Shown here: in pieces, positions 1 through 5,456 of the stretch | Layout of the letters: each line of letters starts with the position of its first letter | Numbering within the stretch: the stretch's first letter is position 1 | NCBI GenBank assembly: GCA_009778835.1 | Contig: WRFK01000117.1 | Span: 1 to 5,456, forward strand | Reading direction: 5' to 3' | DNA: 5,456 nt | From: Spirochaetaceae bacterium | GTDB lineage: Bacteria > Spirochaetota > Spirochaetia > CADAEX01 | The notes under the pieces: model-generated | The model's database searches: none | What the model was told of the DNA's origin: nothing | Seen by the model: the letters and a program-made list of their open reading frames with translations, nothing else | Program-made: the position numbers and the translations under genes

Positions 1-1174
1 AATTTCAGGACCAGGCGTACATATTTGCGATGAATGTATTAATGTTTGTACAAGGATAATTAATCAGGAAGAGAAAAAAGAGCCTGGAAATTTAAATATA
101 GATAGTGTTGCAAAACCAGAAGAAATCAAAGAATTTCTTGACCAATACATTATTGGACAGGAAGATGCAAAAAAAATTCTTTCAGTAGCAGTGTATAACC
201 ACTATAAAAGAATAGCAAATGCAGAAAAACTTGATAAAGAAATTGATATGGAAAAGTCAAACATTCTCATGATAGGACCTACTGGTACAGGGAAAACACT
301 TCTTGCAAAAATACTTGCTAAAAAACTCAATGTTCCTTTTGCAATAGCAGACGCAACAACACTTACAGAAGCAGGCTATGTTGGCGAAGATGTTGAAAAT
401 ATACTTTTAAAACTTATACAGGCAGCAGACAACAATATTGCGTTGGCTGAAAAAGGGATTGTTTATATTGATGAGATCGATAAGATTTCAAAAAAAGGGG
501 AAAATGTATCAATTACCCGCGATGTTTCAGGCGAAGGGGTTCAGCAGGCTCTGCTAAAAATTATTGAAGGGACAATAGCATCTGTCCCCCCACAGGGAGG
601 AAGAAAGCATCCAAATCAGGAGATGCTAAAAATAGATACAGAAAATATCCTTTTTATCTGTGGCGGAGCATTTGTAGGGCTTGATAAAATTATAGAATCC
701 CGCGTATCCCAGCATCCATTGGGCTTTGGCGCTGATATCAAAGCAGCAGAAGAGAAAAATTTATCTGAACTTTATTCAAAACTTCATCCTGATGATTTAA
801 TAAAATTCGGACTTATCCCTGAATTTATTGGCCGTCTTCCAATTGCAGCTACGCTGGGAAATCTTACAAAAGAAGAAATCAGAAGAATAATTACAGAACC
901 AAAAAATGCAATAATCAAGCAGTATAAAGAATCATTCAAACTTGACAACACAGAAGTTGAATTTACAGAAGATGCAATTGATCAAATTGCAGAATTTGCC
1001 ATAGCAAGAAAAACAGGCGCTCGCGGAATAAGGTCTATTGTCGAATCAATAATGGTCGATATTATGTATAAATTACCTTCAATAGAGGGTAATAAGAAAG
1101 TTATAATAGACAAAGACGTAATTCAGGGAATTCATAAACCAATAATTCTGAGTATTGAACAAAAAATAGCATAG
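1..1174 (+). CDS. clpX: ATP-dependent Clp protease ATP-binding subunit ClpX (5' end outside window)
   Basis: ClpX is the cytoplasmic AAA+ unfoldase that threads substrates into the ClpP peptidase. The reading frame is open from base 2, so 390 residues are visible. About 28 N-terminal residues, including the first zinc-binding Cys pair, lie upstream of the window (E. coli ClpX has 424 residues). Visible landmarks by visible residue number: second zinc pair CDEC at 9-12; Walker A GPTGTGKT at 92-99; pore-1 loop GYVG at 125-128; Walker B VYIDEID at 154-160; RKH pore loop at 201-203; ClpP-docking LGF loop at 240-242; arginine finger in EFIGRLP (Arg 278); sensor-2 GAR at 339-341. The intact LGF loop implies a ClpP partner, probably encoded just upstream as is common, but that is not visible here. 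A GTG at 191 is internal, since the zinc finger and the FLDQYIIGQ segment are encoded before it. The gene ends in TAG, 9 bases before the next gene. The family assignment is essentially certain. Confidence 0.98.
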   Translation, partial: ISGPGVHICDECINVCTRIINQEEKKEPGNLNIDSVAKPEEIKEFLDQYIIGQEDAKKILSVAVYNHYKRIANAEKLDKEIDMEKSNILMIGPTGTGKTLLAKILAKKLNVPFAIADATTLTEAGYVGEDVENILLKLIQAADNNIALAEKGIVYIDEIDKISKKGENVSITRDVSGEGVQQALLKIIEGTIASVPPQGGRKHPNQEMLKIDTENILFICGGAFVGLDKIIESRVSQHPLGFGADIKAAEEKNLSELYSKLHPDDLIKFGLIPEFIGRLPIAATLGNLTKEEIRRIITEPKNAIIKQYKESFKLDNTEVEFTEDAIDQIAEFAIARKTGARGIRSIVESIMVDIMYKLPSIEGNKKVIIDKDVIQGIHKPIILSIEQKIA

Positions 1175-1176
1175 GA
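1173..1176 (+). promoter_or_regulatory. Shine-Dalgarno AGGA for argF, overlapping the clpX stop
   Basis: AGGA lies 7 bases before the ATG at 1184 and shares two bases with the clpX TAG stop at 1172-1174. This supports the chosen start and suggests that translation of the two genes is coupled. No terminator fits in the 9-base gap. Confidence 0.6.
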
Positions 1177-1183
1177 TAGCCAG

Positions 1184-2128
1184 ATGTCAATAAATCTTAA
1201 AGGAAGATCGCTTATATCTTTAAAAGATTATACTCCTGAAGAAATTAATTATCTTATTGACCTTTCAATCTCTGTAAAAAAAGAAAAACATAATAATATA
1301 AGAAAAGAACGTTTTAAAGGGATGACCATTGCCCTGTTGTTTGAAAAAAGATCAACAAGGACAAGATGCGCATTTGAAACAGCTTTTGGAGAAGAAGGGG
1401 GACATACTGTCTTTCTCTCAAACTCCGATATACAGCTTGGCGCAAAAGAATCCATAGAAGATACAGCCCGTATTCTTGGAAGAATGTTTGACTGCATACA
1501 ATTTCGCGGTTTTAAGACTTCAAATGTCGAAATTCTTGCAAAATACTCTGGAGTTCCTGTTTATAATGGACTTACAGATGATTTTCACCCAACACAAGCT
1601 CTTGCAGATATAATGACAGTCCGGGAATATTTTAAGACCTATAAAGGGATAAAAATTGTCTATGTTGGGGATGGAAGAAATAATGTCGCAAATTCCCTTA
1701 TGATTGCTTGTTCAAAAGTAGGAATTGATATAAGAATTGCCTCCCCCAAACCCTTATTGCCTTCTGAAAATATAGTATCTCTTACACGAAATTTTGCCGA
1801 AAAATCAGGTTCTATTGTTGAAATTACAACTGATATTAAAAAAGCTGTAAAAGATGCTGATGTAATCTATACCGATGTATGGGCATCAATGGGCGAAGAA
1901 GATAAACTCGCAGACAGAATAAAGCTTCTTAAACCTTATCAGGTTAATAAAGAGCTTATGTTATTAGCAGGAAAAGAAGCGATTTTTATGCACTGTTTGC
2001 CTGCTGTAAAAGGCAATGAAGTGACCGCAGAAGTCATTGATGGCGATAAATCAGAAGCATGGAACCAGGCAGAAAACAGAAAACATTCAATTAAAGCCAT
2101 AATATTGGCAACTCTGGGGCTTGTATAA
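1184..2128 (+). CDS. argF: ornithine carbamoyltransferase
   Basis: This enzyme transfers the carbamoyl group of carbamoyl phosphate to ornithine, giving citrulline. That is a step of arginine synthesis, and of the arginine deiminase pathway when run in reverse. The 314-residue length is normal for the bacterial enzyme. The carbamoyl-phosphate loop STRTR is at residues 57-61, FRGF at 107-110, FHPTQALAD at 134-142, DVWASMGEE (the ornithine-binding SMG loop, which sets it apart from aspartate carbamoyltransferase) at 231-239, and the catalytic-cysteine motif HCLPA at 270-274. Asn 298 and Arg 299 follow in the C-terminal ENRKHSIKA segment. No key residue is missing. Anabolic (ArgF) and catabolic (ArcB) forms cannot be told apart reliably by sequence, and no other arginine gene is visible in the window. 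The ATG has a well-placed AGGA. It follows clpX so closely that it is probably cotranscribed with it, which is an unusual partner for this enzyme. Confidence 0.95.
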   Translation: MSINLKGRSLISLKDYTPEEINYLIDLSISVKKEKHNNIRKERFKGMTIALLFEKRSTRTRCAFETAFGEEGGHTVFLSNSDIQLGAKESIEDTARILGRMFDCIQFRGFKTSNVEILAKYSGVPVYNGLTDDFHPTQALADIMTVREYFKTYKGIKIVYVGDGRNNVANSLMIACSKVGIDIRIASPKPLLPSENIVSLTRNFAEKSGSIVEITTDIKKAVKDADVIYTDVWASMGEEDKLADRIKLLKPYQVNKELMLLAGKEAIFMHCLPAVKGNEVTAEVIDGDKSEAWNQAENRKHSIKAIILATLGLV

Positions 2129-2138
2129 ATATTTTTTC

Positions 2139-2168
2139 TTGATTTAAAATTAGTATTAGTTATATAAT
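2139..2168 (+). promoter_or_regulatory. probable sigma-70-type promoter for the small exported protein gene
   Basis: A TTGATT -35 element (2139-2144, four of six consensus bases) is followed after 18 bases by a perfect TATAAT -10 (2163-2168). Transcription would start near 2175, about 43 bases before the GTG start. It lies in the largest gap of the window (89 bases), where no terminator for argF is seen, so read-through from upstream is also possible. In AT-rich DNA a TATAAT alone is weak evidence; the location, spacing and -35 raise its value. Confidence 0.55.
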
Positions 2169-2199
2169 GATTATTACGAAAACAAATAATTTCAATTTT

Positions 2200-2215
2200 T
2201 AATGCGGAGGCATTA
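2200..2215 (+). promoter_or_regulatory. ribosome binding site in a small hairpin loop
   Basis: GGAGG at 2206-2210 lies 7 bases before the GTG at 2218 and settles that start. It sits within a perfect inverted repeat: TAATGC (2200-2205) pairs with GCATTA (2210-2215), leaving GGAG as a four-base loop. The Shine-Dalgarno sequence is thus almost entirely in the loop, with its last G paired. The ribosome binding site itself is confident; any regulatory role for the hairpin is inference. Confidence 0.65.
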
Positions 2216-2217
2216 TC

Positions 2218-2631
2218 GTGAAAAAATGGATTATCATACTGGCTTTAATAATACTTGCTACTATTACTTATAATACATTCAGCGCTGAATCAGAGTTTTA
2301 TGTAAAAAGCGTTCCGGTTTATAAAATATACCATCACAATAAAGGTTTTGTTGTTCTTTATGAAAAACAGAATTCAGATGTTCACCGGATTTTTGTACCA
2401 TATACATGGTTTCATGTTCCTCAGGATGCAGGCCATATGTGGAAAGCAGAAGTTTTTTACGGCAGTAATATAGAATATCCTTATATGAACATATATTGGG
2501 ATAAAAATGGATTTTCCCATGTAAGGTTGTTCTTAAGAGAGAAAAAAACAGACCCCAGCTGGGGAATAATACAAAACCCAAACAGATTTGATAATAATTT
2601 TGATATAGAAAGTCCTGATTTTGTGTTTTAA
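2218..2631 (+). CDS. small exported or membrane-anchored protein of unknown function
   Basis: I do not recognise the family. The 137-residue product begins with two lysines and a hydrophobic run (about residues 4-21, rich in Ile and Leu) ending near TFSAES at 21-26. This fits a signal peptide or an uncleaved N-terminal anchor. There is no lipobox cysteine, and in fact no cysteine at all. The rest, about 110 residues, is rich in Tyr, Phe, Trp and His, with recurring short hydrophobic-aromatic stretches (FVVLYEK, RIFVPYTWF, YPYMNIYW, HVRLFLRE) that suggest a small beta-rich extracytoplasmic domain. The acidic tail ends DFVF. The GTG start is supported by GGAGG 7 bases upstream and by the signal-like N-terminus. 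The gene has its own probable promoter, and a terminator-like hairpin lies about 30 bases after its stop. It overlaps the following M24 gene by one base (TAATG), so the two may be translated together even though their functions look unrelated. That it is a real gene is well supported; its function is not. Confidence 0.85.
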   Translation: MKKWIIILALIILATITYNTFSAESEFYVKSVPVYKIYHHNKGFVVLYEKQNSDVHRIFVPYTWFHVPQDAGHMWKAEVFYGSNIEYPYMNIYWDKNGFSHVRLFLREKKTDPSWGIIQNPNRFDNNFDIESPDFVF

Positions 2632-3818
2632 TGATCAATATTGATATAAATAAAATAAAGAAAGCCATTTTGAAAGAGAACCTTTCAGGATGGCTTTTTT
2701 TTAATTTTAAGCATAGAGATTCTATTGCTAATCTGCTGCTAAAAATCGATAAAAAAATTACCAATACCAGAGGCTGGTTTTATATAATAGCTGCGGAAAA
2801 AGAAAATGTTAAAATTGTCCATTCTGTTGAACCAGATGCATTAAAAGAGTATCCGGGAAAAACAATTATCTACACTTCAAAAGAAGAATTAAAAGTAATT
2901 TTAAAACAATTTTCAGGAATGTGTTTTGCTGTTCAGGCAGACCATAACCTTACTCAAATCTCTTTTCTTGACAGCGGAACAGCGTCAATATTGCATGAAT
3001 GCAAGATAAAAACCGTAAGTTCCGCATCTCTTATAAAAAAAATGCTTGGAAATCTTGATAATGAACAAATATCTATGCATGAAAAAGCTGGAGCTTTGCT
3101 TTATAAAATAATGGAAGAAACATGGGAATATCTTTCTGTTAATTTCAAAAAAAGTAAAAAAATTACAGAAAAATTTATTCAATCTTTTATTCTTGAAAAA
3201 TTTGAAAAAAATAACCTTATTACAGACTCCCCTCCTCTTGTAGCTTTTGGCAAAAATAGCGCTAATCCGCATTATAATACAGGAGAAGCTGAAGTTTTGA
3301 AAAAAAATACTATTATACAATTTGATATTTGGGCAAAATGCCGTACACAAAACTTAAAAGAACCTGGCGCTAAATGTGTATATGCAGATATTTCCTGGGT
3401 TGGATTTTCCGGAAGCGACTGCCCCAATAAAATTGTAAAAAGTTTTAATGCAATAACAGGCGCACGCGACTCTGTTATCGCTTTTATAAAAGAAAATTTA
3501 AAAGCAGGCACAGAGGTTTCAGGTTTTGATGCAGATAAAATCGCCCGTAATTTTCTTCTTAATTATGGATATAAAAAAGATGATATAAAACACAGAACAG
3601 GACACGCAATTGATATGGAGCTTCATGGATACGGAACAAACCTTGATTCAGTTGAATTTCCCGATAAAAGAATACTTTCAAATAACTCCTGTTTTTCTGT
3701 TGAGCCCGGACTTTATTTTAAAGATTTTGGCGTACGAACAGAAATTAATTGTTATATTATCAAGAATAGGCTTTTCGTATCCGGAGGGATACCACAAAAT
3801 CAAATTCTTATGATATAA
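2631..3818 (+). CDS. M24-family metallopeptidase (Xaa-Pro aminopeptidase-like)
   Basis: This 395-residue protein has the two-domain layout of the aminopeptidase P/creatinase group: a creatinase-type N-terminal domain (about 1-140) and a C-terminal pita-bread catalytic domain (about 150-395). All five expected metal ligands are present: Asp 232, Asp 253, His 325, Glu 358 and Glu 371. His 321 and His 332 have the same spacing around His 325 as the active-site histidines of E. coli PepP (H350, H354, H361). An active cytoplasmic two-metal hydrolase acting on Xaa-Pro peptides is therefore likely, but the substrate is not shown. The two Asp ligands are 21 residues apart, against 11 in PepP. The extra loop holds Cys 237 and Cys 249. 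N-terminal GWLFFNF (20-26) and RGWFYII (47-53) resemble, from memory, a less-studied M24 subfamily. The ATG lies in TAATG with no good Shine-Dalgarno, pointing to coupling with the preceding gene. Codons 9-24 form a terminator-like hairpin. The DHH gene follows after 10 bases. Confidence 0.9.
   Translation: MINIDINKIKKAILKENLSGWLFFNFKHRDSIANLLLKIDKKITNTRGWFYIIAAEKENVKIVHSVEPDALKEYPGKTIIYTSKEELKVILKQFSGMCFAVQADHNLTQISFLDSGTASILHECKIKTVSSASLIKKMLGNLDNEQISMHEKAGALLYKIMEETWEYLSVNFKKSKKITEKFIQSFILEKFEKNNLITDSPPLVAFGKNSANPHYNTGEAEVLKKNTIIQFDIWAKCRTQNLKEPGAKCVYADISWVGFSGSDCPNKIVKSFNAITGARDSVIAFIKENLKAGTEVSGFDADKIARNFLLNYGYKKDDIKHRTGHAIDMELHGYGTNLDSVEFPDKRILSNNSCFSVEPGLYFKDFGVRTEINCYIIKNRLFVSGGIPQNQILMI
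2657..2702 (+). terminator. intrinsic-terminator-like hairpin inside the start of the M24 gene
   Basis: Bases 2661-2676 pair with 2682-2697 as a continuous 16-bp stem with two U-G wobble pairs around a five-base loop (AGAAC, 2677-2681). The core GCCAT/ATGGC lies at the base of the stem and is followed by eight T at 2695-2702. The upstream A-rich flank (2657-2660) can pair with part of the T run. This has every feature of a Rho-independent terminator on the + strand, about 30 bases after the stop of the small exported protein. It also encodes residues 9-24 of the M24 protein, including part of its conserved GWLFF segment, so it may act only when ribosomes are not translating that gene. The structure is seen directly; its function is inferred. 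Confidence 0.6.
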
Positions 3819-3819
3819 T
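3811..3819 (+). promoter_or_regulatory. possible extended -10 promoter at the M24 stop
   Basis: TGATATAAT fits an extended -10 element (TGnTATAAT) and overlaps the M24 TAA stop (3816-3818). No convincing -35 is seen 17 bases upstream. If used, transcription would start near 3826, only about 3 bases before the DHH gene ATG, giving a leaderless or nearly leaderless message. Such a 9-mer can occur by chance in AT-rich DNA, so this is tentative. Confidence 0.25.
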
Positions 3820-3828
3820 ATTCAGGGT

Positions 3829-4797
3829 ATGGATTCAATTTTAGAATTTATTAAAAAATATGATAACTTTTTAATTTTTGGACACGAAGACCCTGATGCA
3901 GATTGTGTATGCAGTTCAATGGCATTATCAATATTGATCATTTCTTTAGGAAAAACAGCTCATGTTTATTCTCAGTTGCCATTTAAGAGAACAGAATTAA
4001 AACAATTTGAAAAATATTGCAAATCAGAAGTTTTAGATAAAGATATATCAAAAAATAGCGCAGTAATTTTAGTTGATCATCATAGTTTTTCAAGGAGCAC
4101 GCCATTTTCAAAAGCAGCATCATCTCTTCCTGTTGCAATTATAGATCATCATGATACATCTTCGGAACCAATACCGGAAGGAATAGAAGCTGTATATATA
4201 GACATCAAGACACCTTCAACAACACTGCTAGTTTACAAATTTATGAAATTTTCCAAATATACTCCGGATACTTTTGCAAGCAAATTGATTTTCCTGGGCC
4301 TTTGTACAGATACAGGTTTTTTCAGGCATCTTGAAGAACACTCCGGAGAAACTTTTCAGATTGCAGGAGAGCTAACAGAACTTGGAGCTTCTCCAAATAA
4401 AACATTTTATGAGGTATATGGCAACAAATCTCCGGCATCCAGAGTTTTTCTTGGAGTTATGCTTTCCAGTATGCAGGTTTTTTTCGATGGAAAACTTATT
4501 GTTGTTTGTGAAACAATAGCAGATCTTAAACATTATACACCATTTGACAGAGACACCGATATGCTATACCAGATCCTTCTTGGAACTAACGGCGTTAAAA
4601 TTGTAGCATCATTCAGGGAAGACGAACCAAACAAATGCAGCGCAGGACTTAGAACAACCGCAAATATAGATCTCGCAAAAATTGCAGCGGATTTTGGAGG
4701 AGGCGGGCATAAAAAGGCATCCGGTTATACTGTAAATACAACAATCAAAAATGCAATATCTGATTTTGTTTCTTATACCAAAAAACTTTTAAATTAA
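3829..4797 (+). CDS. DHH/DHHA1 phosphoesterase, NrnA-like (oligoribonuclease/pAp phosphatase type)
   Basis: At 322 residues this is the usual size for NrnA-type cytoplasmic Mn-dependent phosphoesterases, which degrade very short RNAs (and in some members pApA) or dephosphorylate pAp. N-terminal DHH domain: motif I HEDPDAD at 19-25 (His 19, Asp 23, Asp 25); motif II VDHH at 82-85; motif III IDHHD at 105-109; motif IV CTDTGFF at 159-165 (Asp 161). C-terminal DHHA1 domain: SAGLRT at 271-276 and the nucleic-acid-binding GGGGHKKASG at 290-299. All core metal ligands are present. Two oddities: motif II itself reads DHH where B. subtilis NrnA has DTA, and Cys 28 replaces the usual Gly after motif I. 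The substrate cannot be decided from sequence. The ATG at 3829 is the first standard start after an in-frame TGA at 3811. The only Shine-Dalgarno-like bases (AGGG, 3824-3827) sit one base from the ATG, too close to work normally, so translation may rely on reinitiation after the M24 stop 10 bases earlier. Confidence 0.93.
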   Translation: MDSILEFIKKYDNFLIFGHEDPDADCVCSSMALSILIISLGKTAHVYSQLPFKRTELKQFEKYCKSEVLDKDISKNSAVILVDHHSFSRSTPFSKAASSLPVAIIDHHDTSSEPIPEGIEAVYIDIKTPSTTLLVYKFMKFSKYTPDTFASKLIFLGLCTDTGFFRHLEEHSGETFQIAGELTELGASPNKTFYEVYGNKSPASRVFLGVMLSSMQVFFDGKLIVVCETIADLKHYTPFDRDTDMLYQILLGTNGVKIVASFREDEPNKCSAGLRTTANIDLAKIAADFGGGGHKKASGYTVNTTIKNAISDFVSYTKKLLN

Positions 4798-4819
4798 GGT
4801 CATCTAAAAATAGCCAAAA
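4798..4819. other. 22-base convergent intergenic gap without a visible terminator
   Basis: The DHH gene (+) and the acetate kinase gene (-) end facing each other with 22 bases between their stops. I see no GC-rich hairpin with a T run for either direction, so the transcripts probably overlap at their 3' ends or end by another mechanism. Confidence 0.6.
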
Positions 4820-5456
4820 TCATTTTCCTGCGAGTCTTTGAGTTTCCAGGGCAATCATAAGTTCTTCGTTAGTTGGGACTACCAAAATCTTTACAGGTGA
4901 TTCATCTTTGGAAACAATTCCTTCACCTTTTGTTAATTTATTTTTTTCCGCATCAAGATAAGCCCCAATAATAGAAAGACCTTTACAGATAATTTCTCTG
5001 ACTAATCCGGAGTTCTCTCCTATACCGCCTGTAAAAATAAGCGCATCCAGCCGTCCCTCAAGCTCGGGAGTCATGGCAGCAATAAGTCTCTTTGCCGAAT
5101 GGGCAAATACTTTCAAAGTGAGTTTGGCTCTTTCATCTCTTTTCCTTACTGCTTCTCTTATTTCGCGCATATCAGAAGATATACCTGAAATACCAAGAAA
5201 ACCTGATTTTTTATTAATAATCTCGTTCACTTGTTCGGGCGTATATCCGAGTTGCTGGATCATGTATAAAATAATGGCAGGATCAATATCGCCTGTTCTT
5301 GTCCCCATTGGAAGGCCTGCAAGAGGGGTAAAACCCATTGTAGTATCAACAGAAGCGCCTCTTTTAATTGAAGCAATGGAAGCGCCATTTCCAAAGTGAC
5401 ATGTTATACAGTTAAATTCTTTATATGGAATATTTAGTAATTCCGCAGCTTTTAAC
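4820..5456 (-). CDS. ackA: acetate kinase, C-terminal half (5' end outside window)
   Basis: Acetate kinase interconverts acetyl phosphate plus ADP with acetate plus ATP. With phosphotransacetylase it yields ATP in fermentation. The frame stays open to the window edge, so 211 residues are visible and roughly 190 N-terminal residues are missing (the family is about 400 long). Visible residue numbers: CHFGNG at 19-24 (the phosphate-2 HLGNG motif, with Phe for the usual Leu); SVDTTMGFTPLAG at 35-47; MGTRTGDIDP at 50-59, with the active-site Arg at 53; FLGISGISSDMREI at 86-99; the adenosine motif GGIGENS at 143-149; PTNEE at 194-198, with the conserved C-terminal Glu. The ATG at 5338 is internal, because the HFGNG motif lies upstream of it. 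The gene is read opposite to the rest of the window, so it belongs to another transcription unit. Whether pta is adjacent cannot be seen. No sign of degeneration in the visible part. Confidence 0.97.
   Translation of the reverse strand, partial: LKAAELLNIPYKEFNCITCHFGNGASIASIKRGASVDTTMGFTPLAGLPMGTRTGDIDPAIILYMIQQLGYTPEQVNEIINKKSGFLGISGISSDMREIREAVRKRDERAKLTLKVFAHSAKRLIAAMTPELEGRLDALIFTGGIGENSGLVREIICKGLSIIGAYLDAEKNKLTKGEGIVSKDESPVKILVVPTNEELMIALETQRLAGK

Noticed and set aside
1038..1065. TTGTCG and TATTAT with 16-base spacing inside clpX as an internal promoter for argF
   Set aside because: Both elements are weak matches and such pairs are frequent by chance in AT-rich coding DNA.
2279..2764. 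161-codon open frame on the - strand
   Set aside because: It lies antisense across the small exported gene and the start of the M24 gene, has no visible ribosome site or family motif, and is explained by the AT-rich coding strand. The + strand genes have signal, motif and overlap support.
3300..3307. Run of eight A in the M24 gene as a programmed slippage site
   Set aside because: The frame is intact on both sides, the run encodes a plausible Lys-Lys-Asn before a conserved strand, and similar A runs are expected at this base composition.
2985..3511. Two overlapping - strand open frames inside the M24 gene
   Set aside because: They are antisense to the catalytic domain and encode Phe/Lys-rich low-complexity sequence typical of the complement of AT-rich codons.
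4761..4822. 8-bp inverted repeat TGATTTTG/CAAAATCA across the convergent gene ends
   Set aside because: The arms are AT-rich and separated by 46 bases with no following T run, so it does not resemble a terminator.
5073..5399. 108-codon open frame on the + strand
   Set aside because: It is antisense to clearly conserved acetate kinase sequence (MGTRTGDIDP, GGIGENS), so it is a shadow.
5384..5401. Phe in place of Leu in the acetate kinase HLGNG motif as a sign of altered function
   Set aside because: It is a conservative hydrophobic change and the His, both Gly and Asn of the motif are kept, as are the other visible active-site residues.

Overview
The window reads as an ordinary stretch of an AT-rich bacterial chromosome using the standard genetic code. 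It holds six protein genes and no RNA genes, mobile elements or CRISPR. The genes are mostly conserved housekeeping and metabolic functions with very tight spacing. The lineage cannot be fixed from sequence alone. An anaerobic or fermentative bacterium, perhaps a spirochaete, is a low-confidence guess based on the gene set, the base composition and the style of the small exported protein.

Layout on the + strand: the 3' part of clpX (1-1174, start outside the window) is followed after 9 bases by an ornithine carbamoyltransferase gene (1184-2128). The Shine-Dalgarno sequence of the second gene overlaps the clpX stop, so the two are probably cotranscribed. An 89-base gap follows, with a good sigma-70-type promoter and a Shine-Dalgarno sequence in a hairpin loop. 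It leads to a small exported or membrane-anchored protein of unknown function (2218-2631). That gene overlaps the next by one base (TAATG). The next is an M24-family (aminopeptidase P/creatinase fold) metallopeptidase homologue (2631-3818) with all five metal ligands. Ten bases later comes a DHH/DHHA1 phosphoesterase resembling NrnA (3829-4797).

On the - strand, converging on the DHH gene with only 22 bases between the stops, is the C-terminal half of acetate kinase (4820-5456), whose start lies outside the window.

The most interesting signal is regulatory. A hairpin followed by eight T (2657-2702) looks like a complete intrinsic terminator, yet it lies inside codons 9-24 of the M24 gene, about 30 bases after the stop of the small exported protein. 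With the promoter in the gap, it would bound a transcript of roughly 530 bases carrying only the small gene. Ribosomes crossing the overlap into the M24 gene could open the hairpin and let transcription continue. No obviously novel multi-gene system is visible; the rest is conventional.
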